Source of the DNA: Solimonas marina | Lineage (GTDB): Bacteria; Pseudomonadota; Gammaproteobacteria; Nevskiales; Nevskiaceae | Length of the DNA stretch: 64,000 bases | Direction: 5' to 3' | NCBI RefSeq assembly: GCF_012241385.1 | Contig: NZ_JAAVXB010000012.1 | Span: forward strand, 1 to 64,000 | Shown: positions 50,500 to 59,355 of the stretch, piece after piece | Position numbering within the stretch: position 1 is the stretch's first letter | Layout: every line of letters starts with the position of its first letter | Program-made: the position numbers and the translations under genes | The notes under the pieces: model-generated | The model's input: the letters and a program-made list of their open reading frames with translations, nothing else | Database searches by the model: none | Told to the model about the DNA's origin: nothing

Positions 50500-50525
50500 G
50501 ACGCCGGTCGCAGGCGGCCGGCGTC
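50500..50525. repeat. perfect GC hairpin between MFS and OprB genes
   Basis: GACGCCGG (50500-50507) and CCGGCGTC (50518-50525) form a perfect 8-bp stem with a 10-nt loop, starting 7 bp after the MFS stop codon. No T tract follows. Confidence 0.6.
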
Positions 50526-50691
50526 CATCACCCAAGGACGTTGCAAATGTGGGGCGATGCCCCGCAGCGGGTGCGGCTGGCCCGCGACACGCCAGGGCAC
50601 CGGCTGTCGGCTGCCTGGGCACTCAGATATGACGCGTTGTGATGGGACACGACGCGCAGCGGTACAGACCTAAATACGTGAGGAGAGTGTG

Positions 50692-52089
50692 ATGAAAGGC
50701 ATCAATCCATCGGGCTGGGGGCGGCGTGTCACACGCGGCACACGGCTGTTGCTGACCGCATCGGCGTGCGCGTTGGCGGGCCATTCCGTGCTGGTGGAGG
50801 CGGCAGCCCCGGGCGCCTATCGCGGGCCGCTGGCCGACATCGGCGACAAGCTCAATGATGCGGGCTTCTATCCGAACGTCTTCATCGGCGAGTGGTACAT
50901 CTCCAACCCGAGTGCCGGCGTGCATGAGGGCAGCCATCAGTGGATGACACAGGTCAACGCTGGCTTCGACTATTACCTGGAGCCGCTGACCGGCCTCAAG
51001 GGTACGTCGATCCACTTCATGGAAGGCTATGTGCCTTGGATCACGCATCAGACGGCGCTCGATAACTACTTCACGCAGGCCGGCGACGTCATCAACGGCA
51101 GTGCATCGGGCTATGTGCCGATCAAGGCGCATCTGACGCGCTTCACGCTCGAACAGGAATTGTTCGACAAGCACCTGTTCATCGAGGGCGGCAAGGGCTA
51201 CGTCAACGACTACGTGGCGCGTCCGGACTGCCTCAACGCGTTCCAGTGCATGAGCACGATCGCCATCACGCACAAGGCCAGTGGCTTCAACTTTCCGAAC
51301 TATTCGAACTGGTTCGGGCGCGTCGGTTACAACGTCTCGCCCACGGTGAAAGTCCAGGGCATGTGGTACCAGTACGACAACAACGCCTCGCAGACCAATG
51401 GCTGGGAGGACTGGCGGCCGTCGAACTACAGCGCGTATCTCGTCGATCTGCAGTACAACGCGCAGCGTACGGCGCGGCCGGCGGCAGCCGAGATCATGGG
51501 CTACTACAACAAGATTCCGCAGACCGATCAGCTCTGCGCGACCTGCGACAAGGACGTCACGAACTGGCAGGGTGGCATCTTCGCCAGCGGTATGCAGACG
51601 CTGTGGCGCCCCGAGCCGGCCAGCCCGAAGATGCTGCAGGCCTTCGTGTCGGTTGGTACCGCGTTCAACGAAAAGCAGACGACCAGTCCGTCGGTTGGCG
51701 GCATGAACTACGCGCTCGACACCGGCCTGACGATGCACGCGCCGTTCAAGAGCCGGCCGCTGGACAGCTATTCGCTGCAGCTGACGATGGTGCAGCTGAC
51801 CAAGGACGAGCAGACGTACCTGAAGAACCAGGGCTACGGTGATCCAGGCCGGCGCGAGTACTCGATCGGCGCCAGCGCGTTCTTCAACGTCTACGACTAC
51901 ATCTTCGTCAGCCCTTACGCCGAGTACCTGATCAACGCGAACGCGGCGTTCGCCGGCAACGACTACGTCAACCCGACGCATGCGCAGCCGTCCGACGGCC
52001 TCGGTGTGGGCATGATCATCACGATCCCGTTCACGCATCTGCTGGGGCTGAGCCCGGGCCGTTCGCCGTACGACGGCCACTACCCCTGA
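50692..52089 (+). CDS. OprB-family carbohydrate-type porin
   Basis: This encodes a 465-residue outer-membrane protein with a long signal region (about residues 1-39, SACALAGHSVLVEAA). The barrel has paired cysteines near the middle (DCLNAFQCMS; LCATCDK) as in some OprB-type channels. The end reads GLGVGMIITIPFTHLLGLSPGR. The family carries glucose and other sugars, but members in aromatic clusters also occur. ATG 50692 follows GAGGAGAGTG. It lies between two GC hairpins and two MFS genes, suggesting a role in uptake for the cluster. Confidence 0.75.
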   Translation: MKGINPSGWGRRVTRGTRLLLTASACALAGHSVLVEAAAPGAYRGPLADIGDKLNDAGFYPNVFIGEWYISNPSAGVHEGSHQWMTQVNAGFDYYLEPLTGLKGTSIHFMEGYVPWITHQTALDNYFTQAGDVINGSASGYVPIKAHLTRFTLEQELFDKHLFIEGGKGYVNDYVARPDCLNAFQCMSTIAITHKASGFNFPNYSNWFGRVGYNVSPTVKVQGMWYQYDNNASQTNGWEDWRPSNYSAYLVDLQYNAQRTARPAAAEIMGYYNKIPQTDQLCATCDKDVTNWQGGIFASGMQTLWRPEPASPKMLQAFVSVGTAFNEKQTTSPSVGGMNYALDTGLTMHAPFKSRPLDSYSLQLTMVQLTKDEQTYLKNQGYGDPGRREYSIGASAFFNVYDYIFVSPYAEYLINANAAFAGNDYVNPTHAQPSDGLGVGMIITIPFTHLLGLSPGRSPYDGHYP

Positions 52090-52097
52090 TGACAATG

Positions 52098-52125
52098 GCC
52101 GGCGCGGTGTGCAGGCCGCGCCGGC
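52098..52125. repeat. perfect GC hairpin between OprB and MFS genes
   Basis: GCCGGCGCGG (52098-52107) and CCGCGCCGGC (52116-52125) form a 10-bp stem with an 8-nt loop. It lies 9 bp after the OprB stop. There is no T tract. Confidence 0.65.
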
Positions 52126-52143
52126 TAGGTAACGAGGATCCGA

Positions 52144-53400
52144 ATGCCGAACGGCGAACGCGTGGCACCGGCGAGCGGTGCCGTTCCGGGCGACGATCAC
52201 ATCGCAGCGCTGCGTCGCGCGTGGCGTGACCGCAACTTCATTCTCTACATCGGCAGCAACGCGATCGGCTGGGGCGGTACCTGGATCCAGCGTACGGCGA
52301 TCGGCTGGTTGTCGTGGGAACTGACGCATTCGGCGTCGTGGGTCGGCATCGTGTCGCTGATTCAGTACTTGCCGCTGATCGTGCTCGGGCCGTTGTTTGG
52401 TGTCGTGCTCGATCGTCACGACCGCAAGCACTTTGCGCTTGGCGTGCAATGGGCGCTGACCTTGCTGGCCTCGGTGCTGTGCGCGGTCAAGGGCATGGGC
52501 TGGCTCGATCTGCGCATGCTGATCGTGCTCGGCGTGCTGCTCGGCTGCACCAACGGCGCGTACCAGCCGGTGCGGTTGGCGATCGTCCACGACGTCGTGC
52601 GCGGGCCGATGGTGACGCAGGCGATTGCGATCAACGCCGTGCTGTTCGCCGGCATGCGCCTGGTCGGCCCGGCGCTCGGCGGCATCCTGATCGCCACGGC
52701 CGGGTTGTCGTTGACGTTCATGGTCTGCGCGATCGCCTACGGACTGAGCGCCATCGCCTTGATTGCGCTGAAGACGCAGCCACATCAGCCGTCGGCATCG
52801 TCCGGCGGCCTCGGCTCGCAGTTCGCCGACGGTGTGCGCTACGCGCTGGCGACGCCGGCCGTGCGGTCGATGATGGCGCTGACCTTGATCACCTCAGTGA
52901 TGGCGCGTGGCGTGCTGGAGCTGATGCCGGCCTATGCCGGCGGTGAGTTTCATCGCGGCAGCAGCGGTCTGGCGACGCTGATGTCGAGCATCGGCGGCGG
53001 CGCGATCGTCGCCGGCTGGCTGTTGTCGCACGGAGGTAATCGCCGCGTGCGCACGCTGATGTGGTACGCGTGTATCGGCAGCGGTCTGGCGGCCTTTACA
53101 TTCGGCCTGATGCCGAACTTCGGCGGCGCGATTGCCGCTGCGGTGGTCATGGGGACGAGCACGACGCTGGCCAGCATCGGCCTGCAGGCGATCCTGCAGG
53201 GCGAGCTGGCGCCCGAATATCGCGGCCGCGTGATCGGCATCTGGGGCGTCGGCAACGTCGCCGGACCGTCGATGGGCAGCGCAATGCTCGGTGGCATCGC
53301 GCATCTGGCCGGGCTGCGTGCCACGACCTGCGCCAGCGGGCTGCTCTGCGCGCTGCTGTGCTACGTCGTCATGCGCCGCAGCGCCGCCTTCCGGCGCTAA
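52144..53400 (+). CDS. MFS transporter, exporter-like (enterobactin/tetracycline-type)
   Basis: This encodes a 418-residue transporter of the MFS_3 type. FILYIGSNAIGWGGTWIQRT is the first helix; FGVVLDRHDRKHFALG fits the loop 2-3 signature. The family includes enterobactin and drug exporters, so it may efflux a toxic intermediate or serve another role. ATG 52144 follows ACGAGG. It is the last gene of the second cluster, and the convergent hydrolase gene ends 7 bp away. Confidence 0.75.
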   Translation: MPNGERVAPASGAVPGDDHIAALRRAWRDRNFILYIGSNAIGWGGTWIQRTAIGWLSWELTHSASWVGIVSLIQYLPLIVLGPLFGVVLDRHDRKHFALGVQWALTLLASVLCAVKGMGWLDLRMLIVLGVLLGCTNGAYQPVRLAIVHDVVRGPMVTQAIAINAVLFAGMRLVGPALGGILIATAGLSLTFMVCAIAYGLSAIALIALKTQPHQPSASSGGLGSQFADGVRYALATPAVRSMMALTLITSVMARGVLELMPAYAGGEFHRGSSGLATLMSSIGGGAIVAGWLLSHGGNRRVRTLMWYACIGSGLAAFTFGLMPNFGGAIAAAVVMGTSTTLASIGLQAILQGELAPEYRGRVIGIWGVGNVAGPSMGSAMLGGIAHLAGLRATTCASGLLCALLCYVVMRRSAAFRR

Positions 53401-53407
53401 GCGTCGT

Positions 53408-54805
53408 TCAGCCGACCGGCGTGCCGATCGGCCGAGCGCCGAACCTGCCCGGCGTGAGGTCGGCGTCGACGCGGAACACGGCGCTGTCGACCTGGCGGCG
53501 CAGACGGATTTCCACCATCAGCGTTTCGTTGGCGCGAACGATGTCGGCGACGGCACCCTCGTCGGAGCGAAATTCGATCGGCTGGTAGTAGACCAGCGCC
53601 TGCGGTCCCGGCTCGGGCCGCGCGCGGACCTGGAAGCCGACGCGGCCGCCGCCCTCGTGGCGGTTCAGGCCCAGGCGCAGCACGTCGTGGTCGACGTAGT
53701 AGGTGAGCTGCCCGGGGCTCTTGCGGTTGCGCTGACGGTCGACGAAGAAGCCGGGCGGCAGATCGTCCGGCGAGTAGTGTGGCCCGCCGGTGATCAGCAA
53801 GTCGTAATCGGTCAGCACGTTGCCGCGATCATCGATGAAACGGAAGACCAGCATGCTGTAGCGGCTGGTTTTGTAGGTCTTGGTGCCGAAGAACTTCTGC
53901 TCGGTCTGTTTGGCCTCGTCTTTCTGCGTGGACTTGGTCAGCGTGTCGAGCGCGTCGCAGAGCGTGGCGTATTCGTCGCCGTTGCGAACCTGTAGGCAGC
54001 GCTGTGCCCAGATCACGGTCGGGTGCGTGGCGGCGTTATCCAGGGTCACGCTACGAATGATGCCCATCGCATCGCCCGAATGTGAGCGCCCCGGCAGCAC
54101 GCCAAACGCGGTGCGCGACGTGCGCTGTGGTGCGGCGCCGGTGATGGTCTCGCCGTCCTGATGCAGATGTAGCACGCCGTAGTTGAGGTTGGCGGCGGCC
54201 ACGCGCACGACGCCATCCGAGCCGGCCTCGCCGGTGTACGAGTTCAGATGGTCGTAGAACTTGCGATCGATCGACTGGCCGGTGAGCACGAACGGGTAGA
54301 TGCCAGCCGCTGCCCAGTCGATCGTCATCCACGCCACATTGAGCCGCCACGATGCGTCGCTGCCAAGCTCCAGCCAGTCGAGCACGCCGGTGCCGGGCTG
54401 CACGCCGTCGGCCATCGATTTCAGGCGGCCGATCGGCCCCTTGCCGAGCTGCGCCAGTGCCGAGCCGTGATTGGCCGGCGCCAGCATGATCAACTGCTTG
54501 AGCGGGCATTCGGCCGGCTCGTGGCCGTGATAGAGCTGCATCCACAGCCGCACGACCGGACCGCCGGTCGAGTGCGTGATACAGGCGAAGTCCGCTAGTG
54601 GACCGGGGCCCAAAGTGTCCGTCAACGCCTGCTGGAACGCGCGCGCGATATCGTCGAGCGTTACCGTGTCGACGAAGCTGATGTAGCGCCCCAGATAGAC
54701 GTCCTCCACCGCCGCGCCTTGTTGGGCAAGCCAGCGTGGCAGCGCGCCGTAAGTGTCGGTATTGGTGACGCTCCAGCCGTGAACGAAGACGATGCGCGTG
54801 CCCAT
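53408..54805 (-). CDS. alpha/beta-hydrolase, lipase/phospholipase-like
   Basis: This encodes a 465-residue protein with an N-terminal alpha/beta-hydrolase domain. The oxyanion segment is FVHGW (residues 7-11) and the nucleophile is S79 in THSTGG. The C-terminal roughly 150 residues (about 315-465) are beta-rich and unlike standard lipases; they may bind a partner or membrane. There is no signal peptide. ATG 54805 follows GGGGAATC. The fold plus an extra domain resembles Tle-type lipase effectors, but no type VI genes are nearby, so the role stays open. Confidence 0.7.
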   Translation of the reverse strand: MGTRIVFVHGWSVTNTDTYGALPRWLAQQGAAVEDVYLGRYISFVDTVTLDDIARAFQQALTDTLGPGPLADFACITHSTGGPVVRLWMQLYHGHEPAECPLKQLIMLAPANHGSALAQLGKGPIGRLKSMADGVQPGTGVLDWLELGSDASWRLNVAWMTIDWAAAGIYPFVLTGQSIDRKFYDHLNSYTGEAGSDGVVRVAAANLNYGVLHLHQDGETITGAAPQRTSRTAFGVLPGRSHSGDAMGIIRSVTLDNAATHPTVIWAQRCLQVRNGDEYATLCDALDTLTKSTQKDEAKQTEQKFFGTKTYKTSRYSMLVFRFIDDRGNVLTDYDLLITGGPHYSPDDLPPGFFVDRQRNRKSPGQLTYYVDHDVLRLGLNRHEGGGRVGFQVRARPEPGPQALVYYQPIEFRSDEGAVADIVRANETLMVEIRLRRQVDSAVFRVDADLTPGRFGARPIGTPVG

Positions 54806-54936
54806 GCTTGATTCCCCTCTACGCCGTTCACGCATTCTGCAGCGACCGCGTCGGCGCCGATGTGATCTGGCGCACGCGCTCGACGCCGCGTCGCAGATGT
54901 CTACACTGTGCGCCCCTCAAAACCGAAAGTGACGTG

Positions 54937-55281
54937 ATGTCCGTCGACGCCTTCCTGCAGCGCCTGCGCGCGAGCCCCGAGCAGATCGAGTTCACCGAAA
55001 CTATGGCGGCCATCGAAAGCGCCTACGAATACACGCCGACGGCGTTTCGCAACGGCGAACTGCACAACGACGCCGGGCAGAACGCCGGTTCCTGCAAGCT
55101 CTTGTCATTCGCGCGCATGCAGAACCTCAGTGAGGCCGAGACACTAGCCTGCTTCGGCCGCTATTACCGCGACGATGTGCTCGGCCACCCGGACGGCAGC
55201 GATCACCAGAACATCCGCAACTTCATGCGCAGCGGCTGGGTCGGCGTCTCGTTCGAAGGGCAGGCGCTGGCCGAACGCTGA
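54937..55281 (+). CDS. HopJ-family protein
   Basis: This encodes a 114-residue cytosolic protein matching the HopJ family: FLQRLRASPEQIEFTETMAAI, YEYTPTAFRNGEL, AGQNAGSCKLLSFA and CFGRYYRDDVL are typical. The family name comes from a Pseudomonas type III effector, but chromosomal copies are widespread in gammaproteobacteria and need not be secreted. ATG 54937 is used; GTG 54934 is next to it. A strong terminator follows at 55287. Function unknown. Confidence 0.82.
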   Translation: MSVDAFLQRLRASPEQIEFTETMAAIESAYEYTPTAFRNGELHNDAGQNAGSCKLLSFARMQNLSEAETLACFGRYYRDDVLGHPDGSDHQNIRNFMRSGWVGVSFEGQALAER

Positions 55282-55286
55282 AACAA

Positions 55287-55313
55287 AAAAAGCAGGCACA
55301 TGGCCTGCTTTTT
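55287..55313. terminator. bidirectional rho-independent terminator
   Basis: AAAAAGCAGGC (55287-55297) and GCCTGCTTTTT (55303-55313) form an 11-bp stem around a short loop. It serves the HopJ gene and could also serve the convergent gene that ends at 55381. Confidence 0.9.
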
Positions 55314-55380
55314 AAACCGCAACTGCATGGCGCCCGGCGTGGACACCACGCAGTGCTGCCATGCGGCATTGACTGGCCGA

Positions 55381-55800
55381 TCAGGCCGCGGCTTCTTCGG
55401 TTTCCTCGGCCGGCTCGGCCACCGCCACCGGCTTGGCCGCGGCTACAGCCGCCGCCGCAGCGGCCGCCATCGATTCGACCGACGGCATCGGCGGAATGTG
55501 CTCGCTGAAGAAGGCCTGGACCTGCTGGTCCGCTTCCTCGCGGCTCAGCTGGCCGTACATCTGCACCAGGCCGGCGACGACGTGAAAGTTGCCGTCCGAA
55601 TTGGCCAGCGCCGCTTTCGGCACGCGCGGCCAAGTCTGGTCAGCCACACCGATCAGCGTCTGCCACGTCGAGACATGTGCGCGAGCATGGGCTTCGGCAG
55701 CGGCGCGCAGCTGATTCTTGGTTGGCGAGCCAGCCGGACGGCGCTGCTTCGGCGCCGACATATGGAAGGGCGAGCGGCCGCCTTTTTTTCTGGGTTTCAT
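55381..55800 (-). CDS. CsbD-like small protein with Ala-rich tail
   Basis: This encodes a 139-residue protein. The basic N-terminus is KPRKKGGR. The middle part (about residues 45-100) contains TWPRVPKAALANSDGNFHVV and LVQMYGQLSREEADQQVQAFF, which fit the CsbD pattern (W-x-K-L-T-x-x-D, then Y-G-x-x-x-E-E-A). An Ala-rich acidic tail follows (AAAAAAAVAAAKPVAVA). CsbD proteins respond to general stress; their molecular role is unknown. ATG 55800 has AGGAG at 6 nt. The CsbD assignment is by pattern only. Confidence 0.6.
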   Translation of the reverse strand: MKPRKKGGRSPFHMSAPKQRRPAGSPTKNQLRAAAEAHARAHVSTWQTLIGVADQTWPRVPKAALANSDGNFHVVAGLVQMYGQLSREEADQQVQAFFSEHIPPMPSVESMAAAAAAAVAAAKPVAVAEPAEETEEAAA

Positions 55801-56459
55801 GTGAACTCCTGTGGTGGTGGGCTTCGGCGTGATCGCCGCGCGACAGGTTCAACCGTGCATGAACGCGAACCCGCCGAGTTCCCTGAAAAGCCGAGGTCGC
55901 GCGCAAGCGCATGGCGCCTGCTGCGGCGAGGGCTCAACTCGACGGAATCGATCGAGATTCGCTCAAGACACATTCCGATGAAGGGCATCGAAAAAACCAA
56001 TCGCGAAGCGACAGGTCAGGGAATGCGTCGAAAAGCCGTGCGCCGATGAAGCCAGGGCACGCGCGAGCGAAATGCACTGCTGATTACCTGACGCAGCAGG
56101 ATACGCGCTTTGTCCATTTTTGTCGAACCTGAACCGTGCGCCGGGGCCAGTTTTGAGGTGGTTTTGCTTGTGAAATCCGGCGTCAGTGAAGGGCGATGGT
56201 CTGTCAGGACATATTTTATAAATTATAAAAATATCATTTACTTATATTTTATTTTTGCATGTATTGGCGCAATGGGGCGCCGGCCTAGTTCGTAAAAATA
56301 TCGGCTTCAGGCGGTGGTGTTTGAATCAATTTGAGATTTTCAAGCCTGGCTGGCCGCCCCATCCGCATTCGGCGGCGCAGATCTTCAGTTTCGATTCATT
56401 TGACCGGCCTAGCGTGGCGATCAATGAACCGGGCGTTCGCCCGGATGAGTGGAGTTGAC
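55801..56459. other. 650-bp intergenic region with an AT-rich block
   Basis: No convincing gene lies between 55801 and 56459. The block at 56209-56262 is almost entirely A and T (for example TTTTATAAATTATAAAAATATC), in strong contrast to its GC-rich surroundings. It may hold the promoter of the glycine-zipper gene, or be a protein-binding or acquired segment. A 5-bp inverted pair GGTTC/GAACC near 55848-55870 is the only other element seen. Confidence 0.5.
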
Positions 56460-57026
56460 GTGTACAAGTCGCTATTGCTTGCCGGTTTGGGTGCCGGTCT
56501 CGTTGCGGCCCCGGCATTTGCCGGCCCTTACGGTTACGGCGCCCCGTATGACGGTTACCGTGGCGGCGATGACGCGCCCGCCTACGCACGAGTCGTCCAC
56601 TCCGAGCCGGTCTACCAGGCCGTGCGTGTCGACCAGCCGCGTCAGGAATGCTGGAACGAGCCCGTGACCTATCGCGATCCACGCTACGACAACAACGTCG
56701 CGGCCGGCGGCATCATCGGCGCCATCGCCGGTGGCGTGATCGGCCATCAATTCGGCCAGGGCGGCGGTCGCGCCGTCGCTACCGCGCTCGGTGTGGCGGT
56801 CGGCGCCGGTGTTGGCGCCAACACCGCAGCGGCCAACACTCCACGTGCCGAACGCGTCGGCTACCAACAGCGCTGCCGTGAAGTGGCCGACACCCACTAC
56901 GAAGACCAGGTGATCGGCTACGACGTCACCTACCGCTACGGCGGCCGCGACTACACCACGCGCATGCCCTACGACCCGGGCGAGCGCATCGCCGTCAACG
57001 TGAGCGTGCAGCCGCAGGGGTATTGA
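56460..57026 (+). CDS. glycine-zipper 2TM domain envelope protein
   Basis: This encodes a 188-residue exported protein. The signal peptide covers about residues 1-21 (SLLLAGLGAGLVAAPAFA). A Tyr/Gly-rich segment is followed by the glycine zipper (AAGGIIGAIAGGVIGHQFG; VATALGVAVGAGVGA, about 80-125) and a C-terminal beta-rich part (YDVTYRYGGRDYTTRMPYDP). The layout matches outer-membrane or periplasmic proteins of the SlyB / 17-kDa antigen class. I use GTG 56460 with GGAG 5 nt before; ATG 56445 is an alternative. A terminator follows. Confidence 0.78.
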   Translation: MYKSLLLAGLGAGLVAAPAFAGPYGYGAPYDGYRGGDDAPAYARVVHSEPVYQAVRVDQPRQECWNEPVTYRDPRYDNNVAAGGIIGAIAGGVIGHQFGQGGGRAVATALGVAVGAGVGANTAAANTPRAERVGYQQRCREVADTHYEDQVIGYDVTYRYGGRDYTTRMPYDPGERIAVNVSVQPQGY

Positions 57027-57071
57027 GGCGCTGATTGTCCAAGCGCGTCGTGCGCGTATGAAACACGGACC

Positions 57072-57097
57072 AAGGCCGCCCTACGGGGCGGCCTTTT
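57072..57097. terminator. bidirectional terminator overlapping the 3' end of the next gene
   Basis: AAGGCCGCCC (57072-57081) and GGGCGGCCTT (57086-57095) form a 10-bp stem followed by TT. The stop codon of the convergent membrane-protein gene (57081-57083) lies inside it. Confidence 0.85.
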
Positions 57098-57761
57098 GTC
57101 TGGATGCGGCTAATTCTGCTGCGGGAGGATTGATCGCTTGGTAGAGCAGGCGCTCGTAAAGGGCCACGCGCAGCTTCCATGAGGAGGCCAGCATTGCGAC
57201 ACAGTAGAGTATGAGTAGTGCGAATCCACACAATGCTGGGATGACACTGACTTCGAGTGGCCAGTGAAATCGAAAGTCTTTGAGCTGCAGATATAAGGCA
57301 GCAATGATGCTGAGAAGACCGAACTTGTCGATACTGCCGAACAGCAGCGAGAAGCGCTGCTGCAGTGATGCTTGTCGATCTCGGGCATACGCGAGATGCT
57401 TCGCGACTTCGTCTTTTGGAAACGAATGCAACCATCCGATGATCGCCTGCACGCCTTGGTAGTGGAAGTCCATGGTGGCCGCGAACCCGCTCTTGTGATT
57501 ACGTAATTGCGGCCATTCGTAGCGGATGATCGACGTGATACTCCAGATTAGACCGATGATTTCTGCAACAAACGTAAAAAGCGTGAATGGCAGTGACTTG
57601 AATACGTAGGTGGAGACCAGGTTAAAGCCGAAGCTTCCGATGAGTAGGGCGTAACCGAAATTCGGAGACCTTTTGGAGCTGCCGTCGTCGTAATCGGGAA
57701 GGTGCTCGGAGACCATCCGTTCAAGCTCGATAAAACTTAGAGGTGCCGCGGGCTCGGACAT
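57081..57761 (-). CDS. hypothetical inner-membrane protein (226 aa)
   Basis: This encodes a 226-residue membrane protein with an N-terminal cytosolic segment (about residues 1-34). Two hydrophobic stretches follow at about 37-56 (ALLIGSFGFNLVSTYVF) and 58-78, then a soluble region (about 95-140) and two more helices at about 145-165 and 173-197. No family was recognised. Its GC content is lower than its neighbours, with more A/T-ending codons, so it may be a recent arrival. The gene ends inside the shared terminator. Confidence 0.65.
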   Translation of the reverse strand: MSEPAAPLSFIELERMVSEHLPDYDDGSSKRSPNFGYALLIGSFGFNLVSTYVFKSLPFTLFTFVAEIIGLIWSITSIIRYEWPQLRNHKSGFAATMDFHYQGVQAIIGWLHSFPKDEVAKHLAYARDRQASLQQRFSLLFGSIDKFGLLSIIAALYLQLKDFRFHWPLEVSVIPALCGFALLILYCVAMLASSWKLRVALYERLLYQAINPPAAELAASRQKAAP

Positions 57762-57793
57762 TTTCTGACGTTCTGAATTTAAAGGCCCAAAGA

Positions 57794-57819
57794 AAAAAGC
57801 CGCCTTGCGGCGGCTTTTT
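57794..57819. terminator. terminator of nrdB
   Basis: AAAAAGCCGCC (57794-57804) and GGCGGCTTTTT (57809-57819) form an 11-bp stem around TTGC. It follows the nrdB stop on the minus strand and can act in either direction. Confidence 0.9.
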
Positions 57820-57824
57820 CAGCA

Positions 57825-58982
57825 TCAGTCCCAGCTCAATGCACCGCCGGTCTGGTACTCGGTGACGCGCGTCTCAAAGAAGTTCTTTTCCTTCTTGAGG
57901 TCGAGCACTTCGCTCATCCACGGGAACGGGTTTTCGGTGGCGCCGGGGTAGAGCGGTTTGAGGCCGATCTGGCTGCAGCGGCGGTTGGCGATGAACTTCA
58001 TGTACTCGTTGAACATGCTGGCGTTCAGGCCGAGGACGCCGCGCGGCATGGTGTCGTGCGCGTAGCGGATTTCCAGTTCGGTCGCTTCCTTGATCATGTC
58101 GAGCGCCTGCTGCTGGAACTCGGCGGTCCACAGGTGCGGGTTTTCGATCTTGATCTGGTTGATGACGTCAATGCCGAAGTTCATGTGCATCGCTTCGTCG
58201 CGCATGATGTACTGGATCTGCTCGGACGTGCCCATCATCTTGTTGCGGCGGCCGAAGCTGAGCAGCTGCACGAAGCCGACGTAGAAGAAGATGCCTTCGA
58301 ACACGACGTAGAAGGCGATCATGTCGCGCAGCAGGCGCTGGTCGTCTTCCGGCGTGCCGGTCTGGAACATCGGGTCGCCCAGCGACTGGGTGTAAGGCAG
58401 CGCCCAGGCGGCCTTGTCGTGAATGCTCGGCACTTCGCGATACATGTTGAAGACCTCGGCCTCGTCCAGGCCCAGGCTTTCGATAATGTACTGGTAGGCG
58501 TGCGTATGGATCGCTTCCTCGAAGGCCTGGCGCAGGATGTACTGGCGGCACTCCGGGTTGGTGATGTGGCGGTAGACCGCGAGCACGAGGTTGTTGGCGA
58601 CCAGCGAGTCAGCGGTGCTGAAGAAGCCCAGCGAGCGCTTGATGATGGTGCGCTCGTCCTCGGTCAGGCCCTGCGGGTCCTGCCACATGGCGATGTCGGC
58701 CGACATGCCGACTTCCTGCGGCATCCAGTGGTTGTTGCAGGCGTCCAGGTACTTGTCCCAGGCCCACTTGTACTTGAACGGCACCAGCTGGTTGAGGTCC
58801 GCGCGGCAGTTGATGATCTTCTTGTCGTCGACGCGGATGCGGTTGGCACCCATCTCGAGGTCTTCGAGGCCGGTGGCGCCGGCGACCGTGCTGTCGGCAT
58901 GCATCGGCGGCGGGGCGACCTTGGTCGGCGCGCTCGGTGCGGGCTGGGTGGCGGTTTTCGGGGTGTCGTCCCAGTTCAGCAT
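57825..58982 (-). CDS. nrdB: ribonucleotide reductase class Ia, beta subunit
   Basis: This encodes a 385-residue radical-generating subunit of aerobic ribonucleotide reductase. The di-iron ligands start with D125 (STADSLVAN), E156 and H159 (EEAIHTHAY), and Y163 is the radical tyrosine, with the same spacing as E. coli D84/E115/H118/Y122. Later ligands lie in [12 protein letters not shown] and [10 protein letters not shown]. The start is ATG 58982 after ATGGAGACC; an upstream ATG at 58997 would add 5 residues. The gene is separated from nrdA by a DUF2214 gene and has its own NrdR-like sites. Confidence 0.92.
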   Translation of the reverse strand: MLNWDDTPKTATQPAPSAPTKVAPPPMHADSTVAGATGLEDLEMGANRIRVDDKKIINCRADLNQLVPFKYKWAWDKYLDACNNHWMPQEVGMSADIAMWQDPQGLTEDERTIIKRSLGFFSTADSLVANNLVLAVYRHITNPECRQYILRQAFEEAIHTHAYQYIIESLGLDEAEVFNMYREVPSIHDKAAWALPYTQSLGDPMFQTGTPEDDQRLLRDMIAFYVVFEGIFFYVGFVQLLSFGRRNKMMGTSEQIQYIMRDEAMHMNFGIDVINQIKIENPHLWTAEFQQQALDMIKEATELEIRYAHDTMPRGVLGLNASMFNEYMKFIANRRCSQIGLKPLYPGATENPFPWMSEVLDLKKEKNFFETRVTEYQTGGALSWD

Positions 58983-59355
58983 GATTTTGGTCTCCATGAC
59001 CCGGGCGCGGTGGCCCGGCATATCCGGTTTGTTCGTGGCGCTTGGCTGCGTCGGTGGGCGTCGGCCCAATGTCCCCTGAAGTCACCGGCGGCGCGGGGGG
59101 AAACGCGTGCGGTGACGACGGCCTCAAAGATTGCGCCGGGCCTGGCGATCAGTCAAGCAAAAAATACTACGGGTAGTGGTGGCAGATCACGGATTAATCT
59201 ACATATTGTGATTGAGCACAGGTTTTGCGCAGATTGCGCACAGCTTTGTCCCCAGATCGAGCAGCGCGGCACCGATGCGGAGCGCACAGCCGCTACCGCC
59301 GCGCCCGTGCGGACGGGCGGTGGCGGCAAGCGGCGGTAAGGGACTCGGCGTGCTG
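58983..59355. other. nrdB promoter region
   Basis: This 370-bp gap holds the two NrdR-like sites at 59164-59211 and an AT-rich segment around 59190-59212. No gene was seen. Confidence 0.55.
59164..59211. promoter_or_regulatory. tandem NrdR-box-like sites before nrdB
   Basis: Box 1 (59164-59179) is ATACTAC-GGG-TAGTGG-like, with both half-sites of the NrdR consensus (ACAC-WATATATW-GTGT). Box 2 (59196-59211) contains TCTACATATTGTGA. The boxes are exactly 32 bp apart, about three helical turns, which is the usual tandem arrangement for NrdR. Confidence 0.6.

Noticed and set aside
50623-52785. A 720-codon minus-strand frame opposite the OprB gene
   Set aside because: It spans two plus-strand genes and has an Arg/Asp/Val-rich composition typical of antisense frames in GC-rich DNA.
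54937-55281. Type III secretion effector
   Set aside because: HopJ homologues occur in many bacteria without type III systems, and there are no secretion genes in the window.
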